Positions 1 through 8,182 of a stretch of 34,291 nucleotides of DNA are shown one piece after another. Origin of the DNA: a virus. Where the stretch lies: positions 1 through 34,291 of the IMG/VR virus record IMGVR_UViG_3300047551_001904. One strand, given 5' to 3'. The notes under the pieces are model-generated. The model did no database searches. It saw only the letters and a program-made list of their open reading frames with translations, and had not been told where the DNA came from. A program made the translations under genes and the position numbers. The number at the start of each line of letters is the position of its first letter. The first letter of the stretch is position 1.

Positions 1-836
1 GCATAAAAGTTTTCTTTGATAAAGTTTGCTTCTTCATAGCTGATATCAATGTCGATAGCCACACGCAGATGCATCTTAGGTTTGATAATTTTGTCAGCTT
101 CATCGATTAATTGGCTTAGTTTTATAGTTCTAAATGTAGGTTGATCAGGCCAACCAATGTGCCAAGGGTCCTCTCCCCAAGACATAATAGTCATTCCACG
201 CTCATCATCCCAGCTGTCTGAGTAGTTGTGAGGGAAAGCATTGCCAATATACATCATATTTTGTTTATTTTGACGTTTATGGAAGTGTCCGCTAAAGCCA
301 CGTTCATATTGTTTGAAGTGTTCTAGTTGTATTTCGCCGTGATCCGGCATCTGAACCATGGCATTCATATAGAACAAAGGTAGCTCGAAGTGCCCAAAAA
401 TGTATTGTGCTTCAGTTTTCTGAATTTTCTTCCATTCGTCTCCAACTAACCAAGGACACATAGTTACATTATCTATGGTCATAGGTTTGTCTACGATGGT
501 GATTCCAGGAACATACTTACCAAACTCTACACTATGAATATCTCGTTTGTCTTTGTAATATAAATCGTGGTTACCAGGAAAGAAGAAAAACTGATCAAAT
601 GCTTGTCCAAGTTTTTCTAACGCTCTAAGACTGTAATCCATAGTAGTAATATTAAGACTATTACGATTATGATGCCAATCACCAAGAAACATTCCAGTAT
701 CACATCCATGAAATTTTGCCTGTTCAATATACCAATCTACAAAATCTAAGCAATCTTGATTATGTGTATGACTGTTTGATTTTAGTCCAAAGTGTATGTC
801 TGTGAATAGTGCTACTTTATCGAATAGATTACTCAT
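1..836 (-). CDS. 47: gp47-like recombination endonuclease subunit (metallophosphoesterase), partial
   Basis: This is the catalytic subunit of the phage Mre11/Rad50-type (SbcCD-type) complex. In T4, gp47 works with the ATPase gp46 to resect DNA ends for recombination-dependent replication. The calcineurin-like phosphoesterase metal-binding motifs appear in order: DIHFG (residues 13-17), GDWHHN (52-57), GNHD (88-91), GHFE (about 148-151) and GHFHKR (about 183-188). The start is ATG at 836-834, preceded by the strong Shine-Dalgarno GGAGG. About 278 codons are present. The T4 protein has 339 residues, so roughly the last fifth lies beyond the left edge. The gene follows gp55 by 42 bp on the same strand and has its own sigma70-like promoter at 854-882. 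All visible active-site motifs are intact. The family is secure; the pairing with a gp46 gene is inferred, as that gene is outside the window. Confidence 0.9.
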   Translation of the reverse strand, partial: MSNLFDKVALFTDIHFGLKSNSHTHNQDCLDFVDWYIEQAKFHGCDTGMFLGDWHHNRNSLNITTMDYSLRALEKLGQAFDQFFFFPGNHDLYYKDKRDIHSVEFGKYVPGITIVDKPMTIDNVTMCPWLVGDEWKKIQKTEAQYIFGHFELPLFYMNAMVQMPDHGEIQLEHFKQYERGFSGHFHKRQNKQNMMYIGNAFPHNYSDSWDDERGMTIMSWGEDPWHIGWPDQPTFRTIKLSQLIDEADKIIKPKMHLRVAIDIDISYEEANFIKENFY

Positions 837-846
837 CTAGCCTCCG

Positions 847-882
847 TTGACCTATTATAACTGATATAATTTTTAAGGTCAA
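847..882. repeat. nested inverted repeats over the gp47 promoter
   Basis: The outer arms TTGACCT (847-853) and AGGTCAA (876-882) are perfect complements. Inside them lies a second pair, ATTATA (854-859) and TATAAT (865-870). The outer arm covers the -35 box and the inner arm is the -10 box. The element could be an operator or an RNA hairpin. Part of the inner symmetry is expected simply because TATAAT occurs on both strands in AT-rich DNA. Confidence 0.5.
854..882 (-). promoter_or_regulatory. sigma70-type promoter for gp47
   Basis: Read on the minus strand, TTGACC (882-877) and TATAAT (859-854) are separated by exactly 17 bp. The -35 box overlaps the gp55 stop codon. Transcription would start near 847, giving a leader of about 10 nt that is little more than the GGAGG ribosome-binding site. 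The match is 11 of 12 to consensus. It points to use of host RNA polymerase and separate transcription of gp47. Confidence 0.7.
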
Positions 883-1703
883 TCTTCATTATACTCATAT
901 CGTTTCAATGCTGCTGCGTGTTCTCCTTCGCTTGTTCTACTATAACTTGGATTCATGCCATTCATTTCTAGTAGGTCATCACGTATAACCTGGTTACGTT
1001 TTTCTATATTAATAATTCGTACAAAACTATTAGTCACTGCCGCTGTAAAGTAAGCGAACGGATTATTTGATTTGCTTTCATCAAATTGTAAACCAATTTG
1101 TGTAAGTTGCAGTATAGCCTGGCCTTTCATTTCATCGTTATAAGTATATCCTCTGACATTACCACGAGTAGCATACCTTTCACACAATTTAATGTACATT
1201 CGAGCTAGGTTATTAGTAATTTGCCCGTGTTCTTTATTAAACTTACCTTTTTCGATACTACCTTTCCAATGACTTTTACCTACACAGGTTAGGATATCTT
1301 CTTCGTTAAATTTCCAATGTTGAAAAGGAGGAAAATTTACACGATCACGACCATCGGCTTCACTTTTAGGATTTTTCTTTCGTGTAGCATTTAACGGAAT
1401 GTGTTCATAAGTCATTATTCTAAATACCAAGTCTACTTTTGGAATTTTTCTATAATCAATTTCGCAATCTGCCTGTTTAATTTTTTCACCAGCAGCTTTT
1501 CTTTGTTCAAAAATTTGCTGTCCTAGCCTTTTAGCACGATTTCTTTTGGCTTCAGCTATAGTTCTGATGTTAATTTTATCTATATTTGGAAGAATAATAT
1601 CATATTGATTATATTCTTGTTTTATAAAAGAGCAAAATGTGCTTTTGCTTTTGTGTATTTCGTCTAATAAATCTTTGTTGTTGAGGTAGTTAACTTTAGT
1701 CAT
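879..1703 (-). CDS. 55: gp55-like sigma factor for late transcription
   Basis: This is the T4-type late sigma factor, which binds host RNA polymerase core and directs it to late promoters. The diagnostic block is at residues 186-248: YTYNDEMKGQA, LQFDESKSNNPFAYFTAA and IEKRNQ-IRDDLLEMN. It matches the sigma region 2-like core as recalled from gp55 of marine T4-like phages. Recognisable homology begins near residue 125-140. The protein has 274 residues against 185 in T4, because of a basic N-terminal stretch of about 125 residues (for example RNRAKRLGQQIFEQRKAAGEK). The start at 1703 is supported by AAAGGA five bases upstream and by a consensus promoter just beyond it, so the extension is probably translated. 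The C-terminus is charged (KRYEYNED), without an obvious hydrophobic clamp-binding tail. It is transcribed away from the structural genes it would activate. Confidence 0.87.
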   Translation of the reverse strand: MTKVNYLNNKDLLDEIHKSKSTFCSFIKQEYNQYDIILPNIDKINIRTIAEAKRNRAKRLGQQIFEQRKAAGEKIKQADCEIDYRKIPKVDLVFRIMTYEHIPLNATRKKNPKSEADGRDRVNFPPFQHWKFNEEDILTCVGKSHWKGSIEKGKFNKEHGQITNNLARMYIKLCERYATRGNVRGYTYNDEMKGQAILQLTQIGLQFDESKSNNPFAYFTAAVTNSFVRIINIEKRNQVIRDDLLEMNGMNPSYSRTSEGEHAAALKRYEYNED

Positions 1704-1720
1704 AGAGGTCCTTTGTACAT

Positions 1721-1744
1721 ATTATAAACTATGCAGTTTATAAT
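1721..1744. repeat. perfect 10-bp inverted repeat in the gp55 divergent region
   Basis: ATTATAAACT (1721-1730) and AGTTTATAAT (1735-1744) are perfect complements around the 4-base loop ATGC. The repeat begins at the gp55 -10 box and runs through the spacer to the edge of the -35 box. It is therefore placed where a dimeric repressor or activator would bind. It places a TATAAT on the plus strand as well, but with no good -35 box there. Confidence 0.75.
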
Positions 1745-1749
1745 GTCAA
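1721..1749 (-). promoter_or_regulatory. consensus sigma70-type promoter for gp55
   Basis: On the minus strand, TTGACA (1749-1744) and TATAAT (1726-1721) are separated by exactly 17 bp, a perfect match to the bacterial housekeeping consensus. The predicted start near 1714 leaves about 10 nt of leader containing the AAAGGA ribosome-binding site. This fits expression of the late sigma factor by unmodified host polymerase before late genes are turned on. Confidence 0.85.
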
Positions 1750-1756
1750 CTAAATA
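1749..1756 (+). promoter_or_regulatory. late-promoter-like box before the tail cassette
   Basis: ACTAAATA lies 18 nt before the ATG at 1775 and matches 6 of 8 positions of the T4 late box TATAAATA. Its distance to the start codon equals that of the better boxes at 8183 and 24865 (17-18 nt). The first base overlaps the last base of the gp55 -35 element, so the two promoters share the region. Confidence 0.5.
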
Positions 1757-1774
1757 ATTGATAGGAGTTTCAAT

Positions 1775-2800
1775 ATGGGATTATTTGATCAAGCAGGTAG
1801 TGTATTTAACACTGTTGCATCGTCTGCTACAAGTTTAGGAAGTCAAATCCTTCCTGGGCTAGGAACTGCTGCCAAATTAGCCGGTGCTTTAAATAGTTTA
1901 GGTAATCCTGCTAATTTAGTATCAAAAATTAGAAGTATGAGCTTGCCTAAAGGAGCGAACCCTAATTATAAAGTTGGTGCTGCCCAGTGTTCTATTCAAG
2001 GTGATGATAGTGATTGGCGAGTGAGATTAAGTATTCCTCAAGTGGACCAGTTTACAAGTAGTCCTGTTTTAAAACCGTTAATAGATGCAGGCGGTTTAAT
2101 TTTTCCTTTTACGCCTACCATTCAGTTGACAGGTAATGCAACTTATGAAGGGACTCCGATTACGCATAATAATTATAGTTATTTTAATTATGTCAATAGT
2201 GCAGCTAGCAGTATAACTATCTCTGGGCCTTTTAATGTAGAAGATGCTATTCAAGGAGAATATTGGTTAGCAGCAGTTCATTATTTACGAAGTATCACTA
2301 AAATGTTTACTGGCGAAAGTGATAATTCAGGTAATCCTCCTCCCATGGTATATTTGAATGGGTATGGTGATTATGTTTTAAAAAATATTCCTGTAGTTAT
2401 TACTGGATTTACAGTAGAGCTTCCACAAGATGTAGCTTATATTGGTGTTACAGTAGGCAAAGGTATACCTACCACAGGTTTTAGCAGTGCGTTGGGCTCT
2501 GGAGGAAGAAGTATAGAAGCGGCTAGTGCAATGTCTGGAGTATTAGGCGGTGTTGCGGGATTTTTAGGTAATAGTAAAATAGCAAATACATTGTCTTCTG
2601 CCTCAGGTTTATTAAATGCAGCAAATAGTTTTTCTGGAGGTGCTAGTTATGCAAATATGGGAAGTAAATCTCATGTGCCAGTTAAGAGTACTATCAGTAT
2701 AACTTGCCAACCTGTATGGAGTAGACAAAAAGTCCGTAAATTTAACCTTGATGATTTTGTCCAAGGCAAGTATGTAAATGACAGGCCAGGGTTCTTATAA
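1775..2800 (+). CDS. 48: baseplate tail-tube cap / tube initiator (gp48/gp54-like)
   Basis: This is a structural protein expected to sit on the hub and seed tail-tube polymerisation. The middle of the protein, with blocks such as LIFPFTPTIQLTG (about 109-121), HNNYSYFNYVNS (about 131-142) and PPPMVYLNGYGDYVLKNIPV (about 188-207), resembles tube-cap proteins recalled from marine T4-like phages. The N- and C-terminal parts are rich in small residues (Ala, Gly, Ser). Length is 341 residues, close to T4 gp48 (364) and gp54 (320). The start has AGGAG seven bases upstream. It opens the late cassette, and its stop codon overlaps the gp53 start as TAATG. I cannot firmly separate the gp48 role from gp54; the cassette order favours gp48. 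Confidence 0.62.
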   Translation: MGLFDQAGSVFNTVASSATSLGSQILPGLGTAAKLAGALNSLGNPANLVSKIRSMSLPKGANPNYKVGAAQCSIQGDDSDWRVRLSIPQVDQFTSSPVLKPLIDAGGLIFPFTPTIQLTGNATYEGTPITHNNYSYFNYVNSAASSITISGPFNVEDAIQGEYWLAAVHYLRSITKMFTGESDNSGNPPPMVYLNGYGDYVLKNIPVVITGFTVELPQDVAYIGVTVGKGIPTTGFSSALGSGGRSIEAASAMSGVLGGVAGFLGNSKIANTLSSASGLLNAANSFSGGASYANMGSKSHVPVKSTISITCQPVWSRQKVRKFNLDDFVQGKYVNDRPGFL

Positions 2801-3105
2801 TGCCTAAAGCAGTTTATAAGGACGTTAGTCCCTGGAAAATGACGCCTATTAATAATAATTATTTAGGTTATTTTAAAATTAGACCTTTAATTGTTGAAAG
2901 TGATGATATTTTGTACTCTATCGAACCTCAGTATACATATAGACCGGACTTATTAGCTTATGATTTATATGGCGAAGCAAAGCTTTGGTGGGTTTTCACG
3001 CAGAGAAACTTAGATGTCTTAAGCGATCCGATATTTGACTTTGTACCAGGAGTAAAGATTTTTCTGCCAAAGATACAAAATATAAAATCTAGTTTGGGAT
3101 TATAA
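2800..3105 (+). CDS. 53: baseplate wedge subunit gp53-like
   Basis: This small wedge protein of 101 residues has the gp53 signature in its second half: TYRPDLLAYDLYG (about 45-57), then KLWWVFTQRN (about 61-70) and DPIFDFVPGVKIFLP (about 76-90). T4 gp53 has 196 residues, so this is a reduced form. The WW-F-RN pattern followed by a LysM-like G-I-LP strand is typical of the family. It overlaps the gene before it and the gene after it by one base each (TAATG twice), which suggests translational coupling. In T4, gp53 clamps neighbouring wedges around the hub. Confidence 0.78.
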   Translation: MPKAVYKDVSPWKMTPINNNYLGYFKIRPLIVESDDILYSIEPQYTYRPDLLAYDLYGEAKLWWVFTQRNLDVLSDPIFDFVPGVKIFLPKIQNIKSSLGL

Positions 3106-5468
3106 TGGACTATCCAAATTTAGGAGATGTGGCTACCTCTACAGGTAACACAAATAGAAATGTTTTACAAAACATAAGCCAAGTTACAGGGGGACTTAGC
3201 AATGTAAGCAATAGTTTGCCAATAAAGGAATTTAGTAGAATAGGGCTTACAAATTTAGGTAATGTTAACCCAGTAAGTAAAATTCCAGAATTACCCACTA
3301 CAAGTGAAGGTCAAAATTTTATTGATGTAAGTGGATCAAATGATGAAAACATTCCTAGAGTTGATGTAAGTGGTACAAATAATCCTCCTGCTCCTAAAGG
3401 AATATTACCTAATGAATTATTTGAATATAGTATTTGCAATTACCATTTTACTTTAAGTGTTTTAAGCAAAGTCGAATATAATGATAACACGTATATAGAT
3501 AATACTAGAGTCGGAGCTGTTATTTTAGCTAGTTCAGGCGCTGCAAAGGAAGAAGATTTAGTCACAACAAAAGCTGGAAAGTTAGATTTTTATTTAGATA
3601 ATTTAAAAATTTCTGGAATGGCAGGATTAAATGAGAATACAGGAAACACTAATGCCCTTAGTATAAGTTTTAGAGTTTTTGAACCTTATAGTATGGGATT
3701 ATTTTTTCAATCATTACAAACAGCAGCATTTGGACAAGGGTATTTAAATTATGCAGATACTCCTATGCTTTTAACAATTAAATTTACCGGGCATTATGAC
3801 CCTGACAATATGATGATTGAATCTAGGATTTCGAAAAAATTTCTACCCTTAAAGATTCGCGAAATTAATATGACTGTTGACAAAAAAGGTTGTTTTTATG
3901 ATGTTGAAGCATATCCATTTAATGAAGGCGGATTTAGCGATACATATAATTCAATGAAAACTGACACACAAATAATTGTTGACGATAATGCTCCTAAAAA
4001 TGTAGAACAATTATTAAGGAAAAGTGAAAAAAGTTTAAAACACGTTGTTAATCAATATTATAAAAATCGTGTAAAAAAGAAAGATGTTGTGTATTTTGAT
4101 GAAATAGATATTGTGTTTCCTGATGAATCAAGGGATGATGAATCAGTTAACAGATTAGGTTTAGCAGGATTAGGTTTTAATAATTATAATAAAGGTGAAA
4201 CTGGATTTGCAGAAGATAACTTTGTTTATGAGGATGGAGTTTATAAAAGAGGTAAGATGAAAGTCAATTCAAATAATGGTTTGTATACTTTCGATCAAGG
4301 ACAACTTATTACTGATATCATAACACAAGTGTTATTAACAAGCGATTATGTAAAATGGGCTCTTAAAAAGGAAAATTGGACTGCTCAAGGGCAAATTAGG
4401 TGGTGGAGGATTGATGTAAAAACTTATTTTAAAGGTAAAGAAGATCCTATTACCGGATATGCACCAAAGAAAATTGTATATAGGGTCGAAGAATATCTTG
4501 TTGATGCTGCTAAGATTTCTAATGCAAACAGTAAAAATCCAGGATTAGAGAATAAATGGAATGAAGTAGTTAAAAAATATTATTACAATTACACTGGTCA
4601 GAACTTAGATGTTATTGATCTAAGATTAGAATTTAAAAATGGATTTTACCGAGCTTTAACAGCAGATATGGGTAAAAATTCGGCAGGGCAGCAAGGGGTA
4701 GCTTCAGCTACGGGAGGTTCTAATTCTGAGCAAGTAGGAGAACCAGATGATCCTGCACAAAGAGGATCTAGCCCAGACAGTCATTTTGCTCCGGATACCA
4801 TAAAGCCGGTTTTAACTAAAACTAAAACTGCTAATCAAGGTGGAGCTTTTCAAGCAGATGATCCTGCGACATTAGCTGCAAGGCAGTTTCAAGATTTAGC
4901 GACTACTGGATATGATATGTTAAATCTTACTATGAATATATTAGGAGATCCATTTTATATTACTAGCAGCGGAACGGGTAATTATAGATCAGGCTTTACT
5001 GATAGACAAAATGTCAATCAAGATGAAGAAATGAATTACGAAAATGGTGAAGTTTACGTCGCAGTATTTTTTAGAAACCCAGTTGATCAAACACCAAGCT
5101 GGGATATAAAAGAATTTAATTCTCTTTATGACTTTGGAAACGAAGAAGTTCAATTTCAATTTAGCGGATTGTTCAGAGTTTTACAAATTGTTAGTAATTT
5201 TTCACGAGGTAAGTTTACTCAAGAACTAACATTAGTGAGAGTTCCTAATCAAGATAATCCTAATATACCCGAAGCTAAGAATGTTACTCCTAATAATCCT
5301 ACTCCTAATAGTGATGACACAGGTGTAGAACAACTTAGTGAGCTTGAAGAAGCTGATAATGCAGAATTTACAGGACTAGGAAGTTCAGACGTGGAATGGA
5401 CTGAAAGTTTAGAACCAACTTATGAGCAGGAAACTTATGCTCAAGAACTTAAAGATACAGATATATGA
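3105..5468 (+). CDS. baseplate hub protein, gp27-like by position
   Basis: A 787-residue virion protein lies directly upstream of the gp5 spike gene, where the hub that carries the spike is expected. Residues 1-100 are low-complexity (Asn, Ser, Pro, Thr). From about 108 a beta-rich domain begins (ELFEYSICNYHFTLSV). A second domain spans about 400-590. At about 683-716 the pattern FSGLFRVLQIV-NFSRGKFTQEL resembles the closing strand of gp27-type hub domains. The last 60 residues are acidic and probably disordered. T4 gp27 has 391 residues, so this is about twice as long. The start overlaps the gp53 stop by one base, and the end overlaps gp5 as ATGA. Virion structural role is well supported; the gp27 assignment is inference from order and the terminal pattern. 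Confidence 0.6.
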   Translation: MDYPNLGDVATSTGNTNRNVLQNISQVTGGLSNVSNSLPIKEFSRIGLTNLGNVNPVSKIPELPTTSEGQNFIDVSGSNDENIPRVDVSGTNNPPAPKGILPNELFEYSICNYHFTLSVLSKVEYNDNTYIDNTRVGAVILASSGAAKEEDLVTTKAGKLDFYLDNLKISGMAGLNENTGNTNALSISFRVFEPYSMGLFFQSLQTAAFGQGYLNYADTPMLLTIKFTGHYDPDNMMIESRISKKFLPLKIREINMTVDKKGCFYDVEAYPFNEGGFSDTYNSMKTDTQIIVDDNAPKNVEQLLRKSEKSLKHVVNQYYKNRVKKKDVVYFDEIDIVFPDESRDDESVNRLGLAGLGFNNYNKGETGFAEDNFVYEDGVYKRGKMKVNSNNGLYTFDQGQLITDIITQVLLTSDYVKWALKKENWTAQGQIRWWRIDVKTYFKGKEDPITGYAPKKIVYRVEEYLVDAAKISNANSKNPGLENKWNEVVKKYYYNYTGQNLDVIDLRLEFKNGFYRALTADMGKNSAGQQGVASATGGSNSEQVGEPDDPAQRGSSPDSHFAPDTIKPVLTKTKTANQGGAFQADDPATLAARQFQDLATTGYDMLNLTMNILGDPFYITSSGTGNYRSGFTDRQNVNQDEEMNYENGEVYVAVFFRNPVDQTPSWDIKEFNSLYDFGNEEVQFQFSGLFRVLQIVSNFSRGKFTQELTLVRVPNQDNPNIPEAKNVTPNNPTPNSDDTGVEQLSELEEADNAEFTGLGSSDVEWTESLEPTYEQETYAQELKDTDI

Positions 5469-7720
5469 GTGAAGAATTTAGACCGTCGCCGAATACCAGC
5501 ACAAAGGATGGAACTCCTTGTCTAGCTAAGGTTATTAGTGTTGTTGATCAAACTTATAATGGCGTTTTAGAAGTGCAATTATTAAGAGAAGTTGGCGGGG
5601 ATGAAAGCGCCAGCGCACAGATTAGAACAGTAAAATATCTTAGTCCTTTTTATGGGGTTACTAGTTATGATTATGTAGGACAAGATCCTGATACTCACGA
5701 CGAAACACAAAAGAGTTATGGATTTTGGATGGTACCGCCTGATGTTGGAAGTTATGTTGTTTGTATTTTCTTAAATGGGGATGAAAAGAAGGGTTATTGG
5801 ATTGGATGTCCGCTAATGAATGAGAATATGAATTTCAGCACTCCGGGCTTTGCATCTACAGAATATATAACTCAAGATAGCAGAAATACTGATACAGAAA
5901 AGACAAGAGTTCCTGGTACAGAGTATAATAAAAAAATACATGAAGGAAATGAAGATGGTACTAAAAAATTAAAACCAGAGCATCCTTTTGCAAAAGTTTT
6001 AGAAAATCAAGGTTTATTAAAGGATGATGTAAGAGGAATTACTTCAAGCAGTGCCAGAAGAGATATTCCTAGTATGGTTTTTGGGATAAGCACTCCAGGC
6101 CCAACAGACAAGCAGGGTAAAACAGGTAAAGTAGGAAAGCTTGAATCTAAGATTAATAATGCATTTGTAAGTCGTTTGGGCGGAAGTAGTTTTGTAATGG
6201 ATGACGGCGACGATAAATGGGAAAGGGCTGTGCATCCTTCAGAAGGTCCACCCGATTATAAAAATGTTGAAGAAAATGAATCAGGATTGCGTGATAGGCC
6301 ACACAACGAATTGATTAGGTTAAGAACTAGGACTGGACATCAGATACTGATGCATAACAGCGAAGATTTAATTTATATTTGTAACAGTAGAGGAACAGCT
6401 TGGGTAGAATTGACCAGTGATGGAAAGATTGATGTTTTCGCTGAAGATAGCATTAACATTAGAACCAAGCAAGATTTTAATTTTTTATGTGATCGAGATT
6501 TTAATTTAGAAGTTATGCAAAATTTTAATATCAAAGTCCACGGAGAAATGCACACTCATGTTATTAAGGATCAGGTTTTAATTGTTGATAGAGATCAAAA
6601 AATTCATATCAAAGCTAGAAAAGATGAAACAATTGATGAAGAATATCGTCAGACTGTAAATGATCATGTTAAAAAATATTATGCTACTGATTATACGCAT
6701 AATGTTGATGGAAGATTAGATTGGCGAGTAGCCAAAGGTGTAAGTTTTACTGGAGGATTAGGAGCAGCTGGGGTTAAGTTTGCTCCTTTTAAACCAAGGG
6801 TAGATGATCCAGCAGATCCAGTGGCTAGTGATCCAGATACAACTACGCCAGTAGAAGATGTAAATGGTGAAACTCCTGACAGGATAGATGTTATTATTAA
6901 TAAGGATATGCGTATTTGGCACATAAATGGGCACAACGTGGACCATCATATTACAGGATATGTTAAAACAAAAGTAGACGGTGATTATGATTTAAAAACA
7001 GAAAGCACATATGAGCACACTAATCAAGGCGGTATGGACATTAGGGTTGAAGGCGGACATTATCAGCTGTTCAGTCAAAGCGAAATGAATATTCATACAA
7101 ACAGCACTCTTAAGGTTCATTCTGATAGCAACATGGACGTTCATACTTCTGCTGATTATACATTATACTCTGGTGCTAACATGGATATGAAAGCCGGAGG
7201 CCATGTTTATACAACTAGTGGTGGCACTAATGAAACAAAAGCTGGAGGTAATATAATTGAAACTGCTCCACAAATTCATATGAACGGTCCTGGAGCAGCA
7301 ACCGCAGCTACAGCTGCCGAAGCTCCTGAGGCTACTCCAGCAGAGCCTCCAGAGCATCCTGAAGAAGCTAGGATTAGTGCTAAAAGTACAATTTTTTGCA
7401 CATTAAAAACTATTAATATGCCAGATATACCTAGTCAAGATGACTGGCAAGGACTTACATCCAAGTCGATAATTATGCGTCGTATGCCAACTCCGGAGCC
7501 GTATCCGCATCACGAAAATCTTGATCCTGAATTAGTAAAGCCTGGTCCAACACAGCGAGATCATTTTGATCCTAGAGGAACTTCGGTGCCTTTACGATAT
7601 AAAGATGTAGACAGTAAAGAAGTTGCCACCCATTGGAGAAAGTATACTACAACAATTGATACGTTTCAAAGAAATCCACCAGTAGAAGATAATACAGAAG
7701 ACGAAGGGAGTTGGGGATAA
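5465..7720 (+). CDS. 5: gp5-like baseplate spike (OB-fold plus beta-helix), no lysozyme domain seen
   Basis: This is the cell-puncturing spike at the tail tip. Residues about 19-117 look like the gp5/VgrG OB-fold (CLAKVISVVD, then YGFWMVPPDVGSYVV and GYWIGCPL). Residues about 234-365 (SRLGGSSFVMDDGDD, IRLRTRTGHQILMHNSED, GTAWVELTSDGKID) are the conserved entry to the beta-helix. Short repeats such as DINIRTKQDFNF and MNIHTNSTLKVHSDSNMDVH, through about residue 610, form the helix. An Ala/Pro/Glu linker (about 610-637) leads to a C-terminal domain with PYPHHENLDPE. T4 gp5 carries a lysozyme domain between the OB-fold and helix. Here that interval is only about 115 residues, with no lysozyme signature. 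The protein is 751 residues long. The gene overlaps its upstream neighbour by 4 bases and gp25 by 1. Confidence 0.82.
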   Translation: MSEEFRPSPNTSTKDGTPCLAKVISVVDQTYNGVLEVQLLREVGGDESASAQIRTVKYLSPFYGVTSYDYVGQDPDTHDETQKSYGFWMVPPDVGSYVVCIFLNGDEKKGYWIGCPLMNENMNFSTPGFASTEYITQDSRNTDTEKTRVPGTEYNKKIHEGNEDGTKKLKPEHPFAKVLENQGLLKDDVRGITSSSARRDIPSMVFGISTPGPTDKQGKTGKVGKLESKINNAFVSRLGGSSFVMDDGDDKWERAVHPSEGPPDYKNVEENESGLRDRPHNELIRLRTRTGHQILMHNSEDLIYICNSRGTAWVELTSDGKIDVFAEDSINIRTKQDFNFLCDRDFNLEVMQNFNIKVHGEMHTHVIKDQVLIVDRDQKIHIKARKDETIDEEYRQTVNDHVKKYYATDYTHNVDGRLDWRVAKGVSFTGGLGAAGVKFAPFKPRVDDPADPVASDPDTTTPVEDVNGETPDRIDVIINKDMRIWHINGHNVDHHITGYVKTKVDGDYDLKTESTYEHTNQGGMDIRVEGGHYQLFSQSEMNIHTNSTLKVHSDSNMDVHTSADYTLYSGANMDMKAGGHVYTTSGGTNETKAGGNIIETAPQIHMNGPGAATAATAAEAPEATPAEPPEHPEEARISAKSTIFCTLKTINMPDIPSQDDWQGLTSKSIIMRRMPTPEPYPHHENLDPELVKPGPTQRDHFDPRGTSVPLRYKDVDSKEVATHWRKYTTTIDTFQRNPPVEDNTEDEGSWG

Positions 7721-8163
7721 TGACAGCCAGTAGTAGACTATATGATAAGGTAGTATTAACTAAAGCAAATACTAAATCTGTACCAGGTACAAAGACTTAT
7801 CGTGGATTTAGCACAGTATCCACTGACGGAAATAGCTTTAGCCTTTATGATTTACAGTTAATTAAGCAAGATTTGATTAATAACTTTCATATTAGAATGG
7901 GCGAGAGATTAGAGCAACCTGAATTTGGAACAATAATTTGGGACGTAATTTTTGAGCCATTGACTGATGATTTAAAAATAGCAATTGTTCGTAATGTAGA
8001 GCAAATTATTAATTTTGACCCTAGAACTAAAGCAGAGCAGGTAATTGTAACTACCTATGAATCAGGTATACAGATTGAATGTGTCTTAACTTACTATCCG
8101 TATAATATTCAAGAGTCATTACAGCTTAAATTTGATCAAGAAAACGGTATTGCTATAGGTTAA
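7720..8163 (+). CDS. 25: baseplate wedge subunit gp25-like
   Basis: This protein of 147 residues belongs to the gp25 family, a core wedge protein conserved across contractile tails and type VI secretion (TssE-like). The motifs are FSLYDLQLIKQDLINNFHIR, then the family hallmark MGERLEQPEFGTIIWDVIFEP, then DPRTKAEQ and a beta-strand C-terminus. The EQPEFG segment is the widely conserved core. I chose ATG at 7720, which overlaps the gp5 stop as TAATG and has GGGAG ten bases upstream, over a TTG three codons earlier. T4 gp25 has 132 residues. It is the last gene before a 45-bp gap containing a late promoter. Confidence 0.9.
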   Translation: MTASSRLYDKVVLTKANTKSVPGTKTYRGFSTVSTDGNSFSLYDLQLIKQDLINNFHIRMGERLEQPEFGTIIWDVIFEPLTDDLKIAIVRNVEQIINFDPRTKAEQVIVTTYESGIQIECVLTYYPYNIQESLQLKFDQENGIAIG

Positions 8164-8182
8164 ATGCGTAGTTTTTAACTAA

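Noticed and set aside
1739-1744. Plus-strand TATAAT as a sigma70 promoter for the tube-cap gene
   Set aside because: It arises from the palindrome; the sequence 17 bp upstream (TACATA) is a poor -35 box, and a late-type box is better placed.
5820-6165. Lysozyme domain in the gp5-like spike
   Set aside because: The interval is too short and lacks the lysozyme catalytic pattern; it is a polar linker with a conserved ITSSSARRDIPS segment.
7711-7719. TTG start for gp25 three codons upstream of the chosen ATG
   Set aside because: The ATG at 7720 forms the TAATG overlap used by neighbouring genes and has a usable GGGAG; the family does not need the extra residues.
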